Shown: in pieces, positions 1-56,097 of the stretch
How the letters are laid out: the number at the start of each line of letters is the position of its first letter
How positions within the stretch are numbered: position 1 is the first letter of the stretch
NCBI GenBank assembly: GCA_009746045.1
Contig: RPFO01000366.1
Coordinates: 186,001-250,000 of the forward strand
Direction: 5' to 3'
Length of the DNA: 64,000 bases
From: Mesostigma viride
Taxonomy: Eukaryota; Streptophyta; Mesostigmatophyceae; Mesostigmatales; Mesostigmataceae
The notes under the pieces: model-generated
The model's input: the letters and a program-made list of their open reading frames with translations, nothing else
Databases searched by the model: none
Told to the model about the DNA's origin: nothing
Position numbers and translations under genes: made by a program

Positions 1-2
1 TG

Positions 3-306
3 TACTATTGTTAGGGCACCATGGCAGTACTGCACCCTTATACTATTGTTAGGGTACCACGGCAGTACTGCACCCGTATACTATTGTTAGGGCACCACGG
101 CAGTACTGCACCCCTGTACTAATGTTAGGGCACCACGGCAGTACTGCACCCCTAAACTATTGTTAGGGCACCACGGCAGTACTGCACCCCTGTACTAATG
201 TTAGGGCACCACGGCAGTACTGCACCCCTAAACTATTGTTAGGGCACCACGGCAGTACTGCACCCCTGTACTATTGTTAGGGCACCACGGCAGTACTGCA
301 CCCCTA
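3..306. repeat. 38-bp minisatellite, 8 copies
   Basis: Eight head-to-tail copies of a 38-bp unit begin at 3, 41, 79, 117, 155, 193, 231 and 269. Each holds TACTATTG, TTAGGGCACCACGG and CAGTACTGCACCC, with a few substitutions. The array continues beyond the left edge of the window. No gene is seen in it. Confidence 0.95.
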
Positions 307-591
307 TACTCCTTGGTATGATGCACCTGGATAAGCTTGCCTTCATTGGGAGGTCGCAGGCAGGTGTCAAGTAGTAGTAATTGGCTTTCATGATCGATGT
401 TGATAGGTGGTTTCATGAGGCGATGGTGGAAGCAGCTCAAGGAGTGGCACGCGCTGTCTGGGTTTGTGAGCTCGGTTCTAACTGCTGGATCAACAACGGG
501 TACAGGAAATCCGCAGGAACGATTCTGACTATGGAACATAACCGCTGTACCATGCATGAGCGTAAGCCCCGCTTCTCTGTTTTCTGTACAG

Positions 592-18049
<17,458 letters not shown>

Positions 18050-18204
18050 GTAGAGTATCTAGGATTTTGGTAGATTAGATTAGAGTTAGCTTAGCTAGTT
18101 TTCGTGGCTCCGCTCACCGCCACCCACCAGCAATGGAATACGTGCTACATGATCTCCCAATGGAGTCATGTTATAACTAATGTTTATATGATATGATATG
18201 ATAG

Positions 18205-18537
18205 GATGGGATGGGATGGAATGGAATGGGATGGGATGGGATGGGATGGGATGGGATGGGATGGGATGGGATGGGATGGGATGGGATGGGATGGGATGGG
18301 ATGGGATGGGATGGGATGGGATGGGATGGGATGGGATGGGATGGGATGGGATGGGATGGGATGGGATGGGATGGGATGGGATGGGATGGGATGGGATGGG
18401 ATGGGATGGGATGGGATGGGATGGGATGGGATGGGATGGGATGGGATGGGATGGGATGGGATGGGATGGGATGGGATGGGATGGGATGGGATGGGATGGG
18501 ATGGGATGGGATGGGATGGGATGGGATGGGATGGGAT
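18205..18537. repeat. (GGGAT)n pentanucleotide array, about 66 copies
   Basis: A perfect ATGGG array inside the sialidase intron. Frames reading DGMGW or SHPIP repeats are artefacts of a 5-bp unit that is open in every frame. Confidence 0.98.
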
Positions 18538-18569
18538 AGGTTAGTGTAGTATATTGCCAACGTGACAAC

Positions 18570-18660
18570 CGAGATGCAGCAACTGGCTTCATACATAGCT
18601 TCGGACCTAGCTTGACAAGTGGCTTCAAAACAACCTTGATAACTGGCTTCGTAACTAGAC
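18570..18660. repeat. AACTGGCTTC repeats
   Basis: Three or four diverged copies of a unit of roughly 25-30 bp containing ACTGGCTTC, just inside the sialidase intron. Confidence 0.6.
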
Positions 18661-18760
18661 ATGCACTGCACGAAAGAAAAAGAGCAGCTGTTGTCGAGCA
18701 GCTGGTCACATACCCATTCGAGCAAACAAATTCATAAAGGCTGATACATGAACCACTCAC

Positions 18761-20000
18761 TCTTGTTACTGGAGTCGACAAAATTCGACGGCGCGATCAG
18801 CCTCCCCGCGGGACCTCTGCCCGCACCTACCCCTCTTCCCCCTCCCCCCCCAACCCCCCCGGCCCCACCCCGCAGCTGGATGCCCCCCCCCGGCCCCACC
18901 ACGTTCCAGTTCCATTGCGGGCGTGCAATGTCCCCCGTGATGTCCCTGGGCCCCTGCCAGCTAGCGCCCCTGTCATCACTGGTGTAAAGGAACGTCTTCC
19001 GCCCATGGCCCGAAGGCGAGCCCGCGTTAATGAGCAGGTGCTCTGGCTCGGTCGCCAGCTGCGCGTTGACCAGCAGGAGCACTCGGTCTTTCTGGGCATC
19101 GAAGATGGGGGTCGGGTTGTCACACGTGTCGTGGCCGTTGCTGCAGATGATGCGCCCGGCCCAATCATCGCCTCGACCGTTGACACCATCGCCATCAGCA
19201 TCAGCAGCATCCGCGTCAGCACCATCTTCATCACCACCACCACCAGCAGCATTGTCATCGTCATCAGGAGCGCTGTCCCATGTCACGCCCCCGTCGGTGG
19301 ACCGCCGCAGGAGCACGTCAATGTCGCCCGAGTCGGCCGAGCTGGCACGCCGGCCCTCGCAAAAGGCCAGCACCACGCCACCACCCACGTAGAGCAGCGC
19401 AGGGATGCGGAAGGTGTCGTAGCCACCGGCGCCAGACATCCACATGTCCCGCTGGGAGACCACCACATGGCCTGCAAACTGATGGGGGGCGGACGGGCTG
19501 ACGGTTCGTCGCCGCAACCAGCTCTGTCGGCGCTGGGGGTCGGATGACTGTAGTAGTGACCGGGTCCTGGAGGATGATAATATAGTGACCGGTAGTGACC
19601 GGGTTGATGACGATAACGATCGGGCGGAGGAATCAGATGACACTTTTGATGAGGATGACCCGGATGGCTCGAATGGCCCGGATGACAGTACTGACCGGGT
19701 TGATGATGAGGCCGTGCCCCGTATCGACCCGGTCGATGATGGACTTGATAATGTCATCGATGTCGATGAGAGGGTGTGTGAGGCGGGTGGGTTGAGGGGA
19801 GACACCGGGTTGTTATTACGGGGCTGCCGCCCTGCTGTGGGAAAGGAGGGCGGAGACAGTGCCCCCCAGGCAAGGGAGGGCCGCTGCGGCTCTCCGGCGG
19901 CGAGGGAGTGGGTCCCTGGCAGGGATGACGCGGCTGCGCACCAACGGATCCCCATCTGCTGACGCAGATTTGGGCCAGGGGGCACCGCGGGGTGCGACAT
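18761..20000 (-). CDS. Sialidase exon 1 (as visible)
   Basis: Starts at ATG 20000 on the minus strand; no earlier in-frame ATG was chosen because upstream sequence is not protein-like. Encodes the Ser/Thr-rich leader, FRIPALLYVGG, two Asp boxes and DNPTPIFDAQKDRVLLLVNA. Ends SNFVDSSNK plus one base. Confidence 0.8.
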
Positions 20001-20195
20001 ACGGGAGGTTTAGGGTTTCAGGTTTTGGGTTTGGGGTACTTCAGGCTTGCAGAGGCACAAACAGCAAAGGGGTATCCAGGGTTAGGCAGCCCAAGCAAGA
20101 ACTATAACTTCCTTTGCTTGCTAAATGGGTTGTGCCCATAAATAACGCAAGTCACGCCGCGTCAAGTGGAATCCAGCACTCATGCTCTCGTGGCA

Positions 20196-20302
20196 TAGTT
20201 TTCCTCAGGGGCATAGTATACCTCAAGGGGCATAGTATATCTCAGCGGCATAGCATACCTCAGTGACATAGTATACCTCAGTGGCATTATATCCTCAGTG
20301 CC
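20196..20302. repeat. about 20-bp repeat (GGCATAGTATACCTCAGT)
   Basis: Six imperfect copies in the region between the sialidase and the next gene. The rest of 20001-21350 shows no supportable gene; it contains a poly-A run at about 21058 and a C10 run at about 20808. Confidence 0.8.
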
Positions 20303-21358
20303 TGCCTCCTTTGCTTCCCTGAATGTGTCTCCGGATAAAAGAAAGTTCAAGCAAAGCTTATATAAATGCTCAGAAGTCAAAGTAGCCATGGCTCGACCTC
20401 TGTTCTTGGATTGAATCTACACTGGAACCCCCCCTATCCCTTCAAGGGCTATCTAACCAGTGACGGTGTAGTGCTAAGACGTTGAGGAGATATGCATGGT
20501 ATTCTGCCGACAAGTCAATGTTGCAGCCCTGCAGGTGCATGGGAGGGTGCACGTTGCATAGCTATGGCCAGCCAGTAGAGTTTCCTTGCTGACAAAATGC
20601 AGCGACAAATACCTGACGGTAGATGACTGACAACGCCACGACGAGCATTACGCGGGAGGAGAAAAAGCTCCCCATGTCAATCGATTGGACGCAGCTGGCG
20701 GCTTGACGAGATAATCACGGCGGCATTACAGCTGGGACGAAGCTAACGAGAGATGCGTTATATTTGTAACTCCACAGGTTAGCATAGAGCGTATTTTGGC
20801 AGCGGTACCCCCCCCCCCGTACAGTGTCATAGTTAGCTTTACGTAATCCAGAATTAGATCCTTTAATTATCCGCATTGAAGTAGGCAATGAACCAGCAAT
20901 GGCATCTTAACGACATGTCCTGCAGCCTCAAAATCCAAGTCGAATCACCCGGAAAATCTCTCTCAAATTCACATTGAAAGGGAATGCGTGGATTGCCAGT
21001 ATCATGAATTAAAGAAAGCAAATCCATGCCTATCCAGACCCCAGGGCGTACTATACAGAAAAAAAAAAAAGTACGTGCCCACGCCCCAGCTGAAGTTCCC
21101 CTGCCCCAAGACACGAGCTGGTCGAGGATGCTGGCACACTTGCAAGTTGCGATTTGTGCAGACCGACAATTAATTGTAAATACTGGCAGACTGCACTACA
21201 ATGAATCTTCCGACCAGCAACGTACAGAATCTTTACCACCGTATGCGATGGCCGTAGGACCCAATGCAACGTAAGCTTGCGAGATCGACACGGATGCGAT
21301 CTGGACAGGATTTTCGTATCCCTGGAAGAGGTCTCTGGAACACACCGGCGCGAACAAA

Positions 21359-22296
21359 ATGGCGCTTTACCCCGCTGCCCACGTCCTGTGCGTGCACGTG
21401 GCAAACACAACGACGCCGTTGCCCATCAGTGCGTGCGCGGACGAAGGACTTAAAGGCAAGCCTGGTGCAAGGCGCATTGCGATGGATTTCGCCTCGGGAG
21501 TAAGTGAAGGCAATTGTGAAGGGTTTCAGTTTAGCTGTGTGGGTGCTTGGAAAAGCGGCGGGCTTCCTGCTTATTAAACTAGCTACGTGACCGCGAGGCT
21601 GTAGTGTTCACTCGAGGCAAATGGTAAGCGTATAGATGTCTGCTTTGTGGAAACGAGGTATTTGCGTTTAGGATGGCGTCAGAAACGTTTGATAAACTTG
21701 GTATCACTCGTCCAATCTTGTATCTGTTTACCAAACCTCGTCGATTCCTTCATGGCCGCACCCTGAAGCCATTTGAGTGAAGTTTCTTCCCCTGGTAGAG
21801 CCGTTCGTTGGATCTGGTTGCTTACCTATGGTAACTATCTAAGCGATATGCTTGATTTGGCCGGCGTGCAACGCTCGGTTGTGGTCGCGTTCATCGTGCC
21901 AATTCAAATTCAGGCGATTCGACATCTGCTACCGTCAGGGGAAAAAATGCGGACGTGTTTCTGCCCTTGCTAATTTGGTAAGTTCTCGCCACTTATGCGG
22001 AGCGGATGCCGCTTATTCATCACGAACCTCTTTGCTGTTAGGCTTTTTCCCCCCTATCTGTCTACGACTGCGTATCGGTGCGATGTGTTGCCTCCCGTGG
22101 ACTTGGCTGTCACGTAAACGGCCACTTAGACAGTCGATGCCTGCACTGCGCGCCCTGCGTCCTTGTAGCCTACCCTGAGACGGAAGCGTGTAGATCGGCG
22201 CTACCGAAGTTGCTGAAGCATATGGATGGGAGGCTGGAGCGTTACTGCGCTTGCATCTCGGTTTTGCGTTCGTTTGATGTCGAAGATACAGGTTAG
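21359..22296 (+). CDS. Possible 131-aa Cys-rich protein, 2 exons
   Basis: Join 21359-21499 and 22042-22296. Exon 1 runs from ATG (MALYPAAHVLCVHVANTT to AMDFASG) to a strong donor GGA|GTAAGT. Exon 2 follows TTTGCTGTTAG and is open for 84 codons to TAG; both junctions are phase 0. Exon 2 holds eleven Cys, including the pattern CHVN..CLHCAPC, and ends LRSFDVEDTG. I recognise no family. The model rests on good splice sites, matched phase and an open frame longer than its surroundings. A chance open frame is still possible. Confidence 0.4.
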
Positions 22297-22309
22297 TGAC
22301 GGGTGAGGA

Positions 22310-22450
22310 ATACGATGTGGATGGATACCCCTAAAACATGTTTCGTTGCTGATACCCAGAGCGTGGAATATATAGGGTACCCTTGAAACCTGTTTCGTTC
22401 ATGTTACCCAGGATGTGCAAGCTATAGGGTACCCTAGAAACATCTGCAGC
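22310..22450. repeat. about 60-bp repeat with TAGGGTACCC
   Basis: Two and a half diverged copies containing ATAGGGTACCCT.GAAAC and TGTTTCGTT, directly 3' of the possible 131-aa gene. From 22450 to 22980 I see nothing coding. Confidence 0.75.
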
Positions 22451-22937
22451 TTGGTGGTGCGCTTGGAAATATGTCTAGTTTCGTGGTGTGCTGAGCAGTG
22501 GTAGAGGGAGACAGGAACAGACAGATCGCGTGTTGGAATTGGTTTGAGAAGCGGTGGTCAGAAGAGGTTGCATACATTACCTGCAATAATTTGGGATTTT
22601 ACCTTTTTTGTTGTTGTTTTTTTTCCCCCTCCCTTGCTTATTACTGGTTGCGCAGTGCGTGGGCTTAGCCAGAACAAGGATAGTGCGGTCGATCGGCTCC
22701 GGCGACCAGCATCAGGAGCGACCATCCTGCGGTCTTCTTCCTGGCACGTTATCATTCGGCCGATTGCTGCTACTGCCGCTTGGGCCATGGTGCCTGACGT
22801 AGCGCGTGCGTCCCGGGTGTCGTGAGGCCGTTTCCCTTGGCCCGAGGAGCATACCAAGCGCAGCGCGGTGGTGATCCAGAGAGAGGGGGGGAACGAGAGC
22901 CCGCAACTAGCAGGGAAAGCAAGCAAAGAGGGTTAGG

Positions 22938-23012
22938 AAGCAACACGGCAAAGGAAGCCAGGAAGCAAAGCAACCAGCAAGCAAGCAAATAAGCAAGCAA
23001 GACAACAAGGAC
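22938..23012 (+). promoter_or_regulatory. Probable 5' leader with AAGC repeats
   Basis: A purine-rich AGCAAGCAAG stretch without ATG lies immediately before the start codon at 23016. It looks like an untranslated leader. Confidence 0.4.
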
Positions 23013-23015
23013 ACG

Positions 23016-23717
23016 ATGACGGGGAAGACAGGAGGTTTCGATGATGGTTACCAACCGCACGCCGGGAGCAGTAACAGTGGCCCACCCCCAGGGGACGACT
23101 CCCGCGGGATGGGCCAGCAACCCCAACACGGGGCGCCGGAGCCCAGCCCAGGGTACCCTGTGGGGCAGTACGGTGTCCCGCCGCAGTTCTCTGGGGGTTA
23201 CCCCCCAGGGGGTGGCCACCCCCCTCCCCCAGGGCAATACAGCGCCCCCCCCCACTACGGGGCGCCGCCCCCCCAATACAACGGCGCGCAGCAGTACCCG
23301 CCGCAGCAGCCGCCGTATGCGACTCCTCCTCCAGGGTACCCGCAGGTGCCTTTGCCCGGCGGCGTCCAGCCAGGGTACCCTGCAGGCAGCCCGCCGGTCT
23401 CCCAGGTGATGACGCCGCAGCACGCAGGGTCGCCAGGGGTGGGGGGGTACCCTGTTGCCCCCGTGGTCACGATGACGTACCAGAACGCAGTGCCCCCAGG
23501 GGCGCCCCCAGGGGGAATGTGGGGGTCCGACCGGTACTGTGGCCCAGTCACGTGGACGGCGTTCATCTGCACGTGGATCTGGGTGTGCCTGCCGTGCCCG
23601 TTCTGTTTGTGCCCCTGCGACGACCGCCAGGTGTATTTCGCGCCCGACGGGCGCAAGTATTTGCCCAATGGCGTGCTGCTCTCGGGCACGATGTCGGATG
23701 CTTTCGCGGGCATGTGA
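23016..23717 (+). CDS. Pro/Gly/Tyr-rich protein with Cys-rich hydrophobic C-terminus
   Basis: A single 233-codon frame, ATG to TGA, no intron. Residues 1-165 are rich in Pro, Gly, Gln and Tyr, with GYP-type repeats (SPGYPVGQYG, GGYPPGGGHPPPPG, PPPGYPQVP, VQPGYPAG) as in disordered, phase-separating or membrane-recruited tails. Residues about 170-200 (YCGPVTWTAFICTWIWVCLP, then CPFCLCPCDDRQVYF) form one hydrophobic span ending in a Cys cluster, likely a C-terminal membrane anchor or palmitoylation site. The layout recalls plant CYSTM and other GYP-rich tail proteins, but I cannot assign a named family. The minus-strand frame over it is a shadow. Four partial copies of GGGCATGTGA, the stop-codon region, follow at 23708, 23796, 23849 and 23898. 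Confidence 0.75.
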   Translation: MTGKTGGFDDGYQPHAGSSNSGPPPGDDSRGMGQQPQHGAPEPSPGYPVGQYGVPPQFSGGYPPGGGHPPPPGQYSAPPHYGAPPPQYNGAQQYPPQQPPYATPPPGYPQVPLPGGVQPGYPAGSPPVSQVMTPQHAGSPGVGGYPVAPVVTMTYQNAVPPGAPPGGMWGSDRYCGPVTWTAFICTWIWVCLPCPFCLCPCDDRQVYFAPDGRKYLPNGVLLSGTMSDAFAGM

Positions 23718-23971
23718 GCGGCTGATGCGCGGTATCAACTGAGACGACTCTTCGCGAGACGCCTTGGTTCCCATTATACCGTGCCTGTGTTGCGGGCATG
23801 TGAGGAACCAGCAGCTAGTATGCCTCCGTATTAATGCTTCCTTTGTGGGCATGTGAAAAGTCACGCTGTGCCACCTACAGACAACTATTCCTACTATGTG
23901 GGCACTCTGTGTACAGAATCTTACGGGCACTCATACGTAACGACATGGCACCCTTCGAGGATTCGTATCGG

Positions 23972-24055
23972 GCAAGATATCAATGAGACAACCTGCGCAG
24001 GCAAGAAATCTGGAGAATCTGGACCACGGTAGCTGATATGTCCAGATATCAATTT
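23972..24055 (-). repeat. Dispersed GGTTGTCTCAT element, reverse copy
   Basis: The reverse complement reads CTACCGTGGTCCAGATTCTC, CAGATTTCTTGCCTGCGC and GGTTGTCTCATTGA, as in the plus-strand copies near 28900, 32290 and 60440. Confidence 0.75.
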
Positions 24056-24170
24056 CTGAGGCGAATGTGACGCAGGCTGTGGAGGGCTGAATGCTTGGCC
24101 CTTGGTTGACTTTCTATTGGAATGCACTAGCTCACGCAAATCTATTGTAGTGTGTGGAGGCGGCATGTGT

Positions 24171-24235
24171 ATGTAAAGTACTTGCGTGTCATGGGCATAG
24201 CCATGCCGCAGAGTACTATGCTAATCTCAGGCATG
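24171..24235 (+). repeat. Dispersed (TAAG)n-ended repeat, partial
   Basis: GTACTTGCGTGTCATGGGCA, CATGCCGCAGAGTACTATGC and TAATCTCA match 58194-58270 and 61070-61115. Confidence 0.7.
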
Positions 24236-24265
24236 TGTACCTGGTACGTAGGCATTTTTAATCGT

Positions 24266-24777
24266 GGTAGGCGCCGGTGTACCAGTTGATGCCGATTAGC
24301 ACTCACATAGCTATGTAAATTACTATATGTTAGGAATGATAATTGTCACAAAAAGATTCCCAGATACAAATACGCGTGCAGTTCCACGAGGAATTGACAC
24401 CTGCTTCGGTGTAGACTCTGCAGAAAGACAAAGATCGAACCATTTATTAAGACGCCCAAACGGCTCCTTCGTCTACACTCTTTGGTGCCCGGCACATGCT
24501 GCACAAACAGACGTAGTGACCGGTAGGCGCCGGTGTACCAGTTGATGCCGATTAGCACTCACATAGCTATGCAAATTACTATATGTTAGGAATGATAATT
24601 GTCACAAAAATATTCCCAGATACAAATACGCGTGCAGTTCCACGAGGAATTGACACCTGCTTCGGTGTAGACTCTGCAGAAAGACAAAGATCGAACCATT
24701 TATTAAGACACCCAAACGGCTCCTTTGTCTACACTCTTTGGTGCCCGGCACATGCTGCACAAACAGACATAGTGACC
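24266..24777. repeat. Recent 256-bp tandem duplication
   Basis: 24266-24521 and 24522-24777 differ at only a handful of positions (for example AAAGATTCC versus AAATATTCC). It is not coding. No gene is seen from 23800 to 25300. Confidence 0.95.
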
Positions 24778-25314
24778 GGAACACCGCTCGAGTTGACCTA
24801 TGGTAGTTTGGTGTCCGGCATGCTGCGCCCGATCCAGCCGGCCTCTGTCAATGGCCAGATCTGCCAACAAACAGGGTGGCAGGGACAAGGAAAGGATCCG
24901 TGTGCCAGTATACGATGGAAAAAAGGTGGATTAGACCACACAGATGAGGGACACCGTCTGATGTCTAAGATATGACATCATGCGCTAACATGCCATAGTA
25001 GTACTTTTGTCACTGTACTCTTCTCCTACAAGGCTACAAGCCCCCCACAAACTAGCTCAGGCCGGCAAAAGTGCGTGCAGCACAACTCCATGGAGAGATA
25101 TACAGGGAAACATACAAATAAAACCATGGGCTTTGGGGTACTGCTGTAGAGAAACGACCTTGGCGGACACCAGAAGTGCTAAGAAAACGAAATCAGGCAC
25201 GAGGGCACTCCATGCCAAAAATGAAACATGGACACCCCACGCAGGCATGTACGAACGTTGAGAAGCGCCGTATTGGCCTATTCAACAGGAAAGTATGCAG
25301 CCGGGCGCACACAC

Positions 25315-25425
25315 CTTGAAGAACACCCTACCCCGCAGCAGCGCCTGTGGGACGGGGCCGTAGTCCCTCGAGTCGCGCGAGTTGCGCACGTTGTCACCCT
25401 GCAGCCAGAGGTGGCCCTTGGGCAC
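25315..25425 (-). CDS. IMP1: IMP1 exon 3
   Basis: 37 codons between CTTGCAG and [18 protein letters not shown] and DSRDYGPVP are the S26 box D/E signatures. Read-through of the donor would add only about ten residues before a stop. Confidence 0.9.
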
Positions 25426-26995
25426 CTGCAAGGGACGTGCCGGAGGGCAGGCAGGGGAGGGAGATGACAGGGGGCGCGCGCGCTATCTTAGGAAACAAGG
25501 TAAGCCTTGAATGATATGTTATAGTATTAAGTGAGACGAATATGGTAATAAGTAAACCTGATGAATAGGATGGTAACAGGTAACCTTGGATAGCAAAGTA
25601 GTCCATGATGGGTAGCATCATTAACCTACGTCTCATCATGTGCACTTGTATTGCCAACGTGCCATGCAAGGGTGCGCGGCCCATCGTTGTGGAAGAGCAA
25701 TAGGTCCCACTGCATCCCAAGTTGTGGTACACAATCATGAAATATTTAGTCAGCACATGCCCTCAGCAGTCTATGCTGATAGCCTTCCCGTCTACTGCGA
25801 ATCTCCCTGTATGTGTCTACCTGTATGCGAGTCTCCACCGTTTGCGCTCTCTGCTAACCCGCACGCTCCTCCTACCCCCGCGGCCTTCTTTCAGACCTGG
25901 ATGTATCCTCTACCCTGGATTGATTGACTGACCCATTTCCTACCCCTATTATATGCATCTCCTGCGTTGACATGCCCAAACAAGGCATCCCTACTGGCCA
26001 TTTCTGCATCGATATGCCCAAACAAGGCATTGGCTCCTTTGCTCCAGTATGCCCCAAACAGCCCACCCCGGCTGTGCTTCTCCTTGACCCCGTACACACC
26101 CTGCAGCCTATCTGTGTCCTTCAACCCACCCTCATGGCCTTCATCTACTCCTGATAGTACTCATCTACCATGCCCTCACCCGGATATGCTTCTCCTTGGC
26201 ACCGTACGCGTCCTGCGGCCAGTAGGTCACATAGTCCCCCTCCACGCCGCACACGCGCTTTATGACTGTCTGGCGGGGGTCGAGGGGGGACTGGGCCACC
26301 ACCACGTCTCCCCGCTGCACGTGGCCCAGGGACTGCGTCACGTGCTCCTTGAGGACGATGTCGCCCACGGGGTTGAACTGAGGAAACATGCTAGGGCCGT
26401 GGCACTGCGATGCGGAATAGTTCAAAGGCAAGACAACACAATACCATTACTGGGGATTGGCCACGGGGTCTAACTGGGGGTACATGCTGGGGCCGTCGGC
26501 TGTGGCACCGCGGTGTGGTGCATTACGGAGCAATACAGCGCAGTGTCGAGAAGGGGGGTGAAGGGCCAAGAAAAGAAGAGGTATGATGCTTTGAGCACGA
26601 TGCCGCCCACCGGGCTGAATGGGTACGATAAAGCTCTTAGGGCAAGATCATGTAAATAGGGGAGAAACTGGACTGGGGGACGTGCTTGGCCACTGGCTGC
26701 GATGGACAAGGGAAGGGGAGATGGGGGCCGAAGGGGCTACAACCGAAGGGAACCTCCCTCATAGTTGCGCATTGAACGATTTCCTACCCAGGAAGTGACG
26801 TGTGATATTGTGAATGAGAAATCATTCCCTACAGCGGGCGTTAGACGCGACAACTTCTACCAGACTTACCATGGTAACGCCGACGCAGCGAGTGCTCGTG
26901 AAATGCAGGAAGCAACCGAAATACATTACGACAGCCGCTCTTTCGGCGTACTCCCTGGCAACCGGTGACAGATTGCCCAGAAACTTGAACCACAT
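25315..26995 (-). CDS. IMP1: Mitochondrial inner membrane protease subunit 1 (signal peptidase S26), 3 exons
   Basis: Join: complement of 26870-26995, 26180-26404, 25315-25425; all phase 0, GT-AG. It cleaves presequences of proteins sorted to the intermembrane space, using a Ser/Lys dyad. Exon 1 ([41 protein letters not shown]) is the N-terminal membrane helix. Exon 2 opens with [15 protein letters not shown], whose Ser is the nucleophile, then [13 protein letters not shown] and the Lys motif [12 protein letters not shown]. Exon 3 is the conserved [33 protein letters not shown] box. GDN-NS-DSR and the spacing are typical of IMP1 rather than IMP2 or bacterial LepB. The 114+37 visible residues nearly complete the protein; a short last exon downstream of 25315 is not resolved. 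It is transcribed away from the Kelch gene, with 1.4 kb between start codons. Confidence 0.88.
25960..26040. repeat. ATGCCCAAACAAGGCAT duplication
   Basis: Two copies of a roughly 50-bp unit in IMP1 intron 2. Confidence 0.7.
26180..26404 (-). CDS. IMP1: IMP1 exon 2 (catalytic)
   Basis: 75 codons between acceptor CATCGCAG and donor ATCCGG|GTGAGG. It carries both catalytic residues: Ser in GPSMFP and Lys in IKRVCG. Decayed copies of its start lie at 26456-26512 ([12 protein letters not shown]) and 26590-26650 ([10 protein letters not shown]), and of its end at 26075-26118 ([12 protein letters not shown]). Confidence 0.9.
26870..26995 (-). CDS. IMP1: IMP1 exon 1
   Basis: ATG at 26995-26993, 42 codons, donor [27 protein letters not shown] aligns with the helix just before the GPSM motif in IMP1 proteins. 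Confidence 0.8.
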
Positions 26996-28432
26996 GGCGG
27001 GAGCGGGTCGAATTTAGTTGTGCTATCAACGCAATTTCAATCGCAGTCCTGGCATAATGAATTTGGCTGTCTACCACGATTACCCGGCGGATGGCGACCC
27101 GCCATAACCACAGACGAACTGCCCTAGCTGTGATTCTGCAAATTTCAGCAAATGAGAATGACTGAGAAGGAGTGCAGCCAACGTTTTTACGGTGTGTAAC
27201 TGCAGTTAGGCCCTGCTAAGTGCCAACTACGACTTAGACCAGTGGACGAAGCAACACAAAACTTCCCGCACAATTGCCACAATTGTACGCGTTTTGACAA
27301 CGGAAAAGATCATAATCCGTATCAATTCGCCATCCTTGACCGTAACCCATCAGCATGCGCCAGTCGTTCGCTCATGAAAAAGTATCGCGTCAGGCTAATC
27401 GGCAGCCATGAAAACCCTCGATTTGCGTGCGGAACATATTATCTTACAATTTACATCGCGTCAGCCAATTGCCTAGTGAAGGGGCACTACATAATACCAG
27501 CGAACCTCACCCCCGCGGCCCTCTACGCTCTTCAGAAGTCTACAAAGTAGGTACATACGGACTACGGTAAGAGCTATTGCACTGTAAGTTAATTAGGCAG
27601 TTGGACCAGTTGGACTGGTCTAGCATGCGGCATGCCTTCAGATCAGGAGACCTACTCAGTCGCGAAAGGTACCTAAGGTCCCGACTTCGATTCCCGCCAC
27701 GCAAATAGCACGTGCAGCGCCAGCAGCGGGCAGCCCAGTGCAGGGCAAAGAAATGATTATGTGCTAGTAGTTAGGAAACGGATTACTCTCCGAGTCCAGA
27801 TAAAAAATATATATACAATAATTGCGTGTTATAGCGGAAGCGGGCGAAATGGGAGCTGATCAAAATCAATATCTAATGAGTTTACATGGCGGATTGCAAG
27901 GGCCTTGTCGCAATCTAGTATGGGGGGTTACCGGTTTCAGTTGTTGAGCTTCCCTGCCTCATGCACGGCCACAAGGTTGGGTAATTTGCGCGGAAATGCT
28001 GGACGCTGTCTCTGCTGCATCCTAAGGAAAACATACTAGGGAAAGGATTACGGTGAAGCAATTCCGTTAATTTGCTTCTCTTTGCGTTCCTCATCTCATC
28101 TATCTACCTGAGGACGAACGTTGAGCCCATAAATTCCCTCGGCATGTCTTGGGAATGCACTTGGGAAAAGACCCCTGCTGTCCTGCAATGAGGGTGCTGA
28201 CACGTTGCGGAGGAGACGATAGTTGAAATCATTCTTCGATTGCAAGCCGCTAATACCGTAGCAATCCGGAATTGGGGCTGCTCGACCAGGATTTCCCTGG
28301 TACATCTTTCCAAATTTTCACAATTATTATCCTTTGCAGTTCATTACAGTACAGGCCTTATTCTGTGGATTATCAGTAGATAAGGGTAAGAGTTTCCACT
28401 CCTTTAATCAATCCTAATTACTAGTAGCAGCC
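26996..28432. other. Divergent intergenic region IMP1 / Kelch gene
   Basis: It lies between the two opposing start codons and should hold both promoters, but I see no clear TATA box or other element. A plus frame at 27242-27550 (102 codons) has no recognisable feature. A tRNA-like A/B-box pair at about 27615-27705 looks degenerate. Confidence 0.4.
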
Positions 28433-56050
<27,618 letters not shown>

Positions 56051-56097
56051 GTGTGTACCTGCATTTGTCGATTTGCTTCTGTTTCGTTGTATTGTTA

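Noticed and set aside
417-464. Exon-like MRRWWKQLKEWHALSG reading before the first coiled-coil exon
   Set aside because: Its outgoing phase (2) does not fit exon 592-709 (incoming phase 1), and no convincing acceptor precedes it.
18095-18781. SHPIP and DGMGW repeat proteins
   Set aside because: Products of the (GGGAT)n array inside the sialidase intron.
22770-23930. 386-codon minus-strand frame
   Set aside because: A GC-rich shadow of the GYP-rich gene: its composition is just the complement of Pro/Gly codons, with no domains.
25283-25314. IMP1 C-terminus by read-through of exon 3
   Set aside because: Read-through gives about ten residues ending in Cys-rich sequence unlike IMP1 proteins, and a good GTGTGT donor precedes it. 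A later exon is more likely.
27242-27550. 102-codon plus frame between IMP1 and the Kelch gene
   Set aside because: No recognisable feature. Its composition is not GC-rich like the exons, and it lies in the presumed divergent promoter region.
27611-27705. tRNA gene
   Set aside because: A- and B-box-like blocks are present, but the base before TTCGATT is not G and neither the T-stem nor the anticodon stem pairs.
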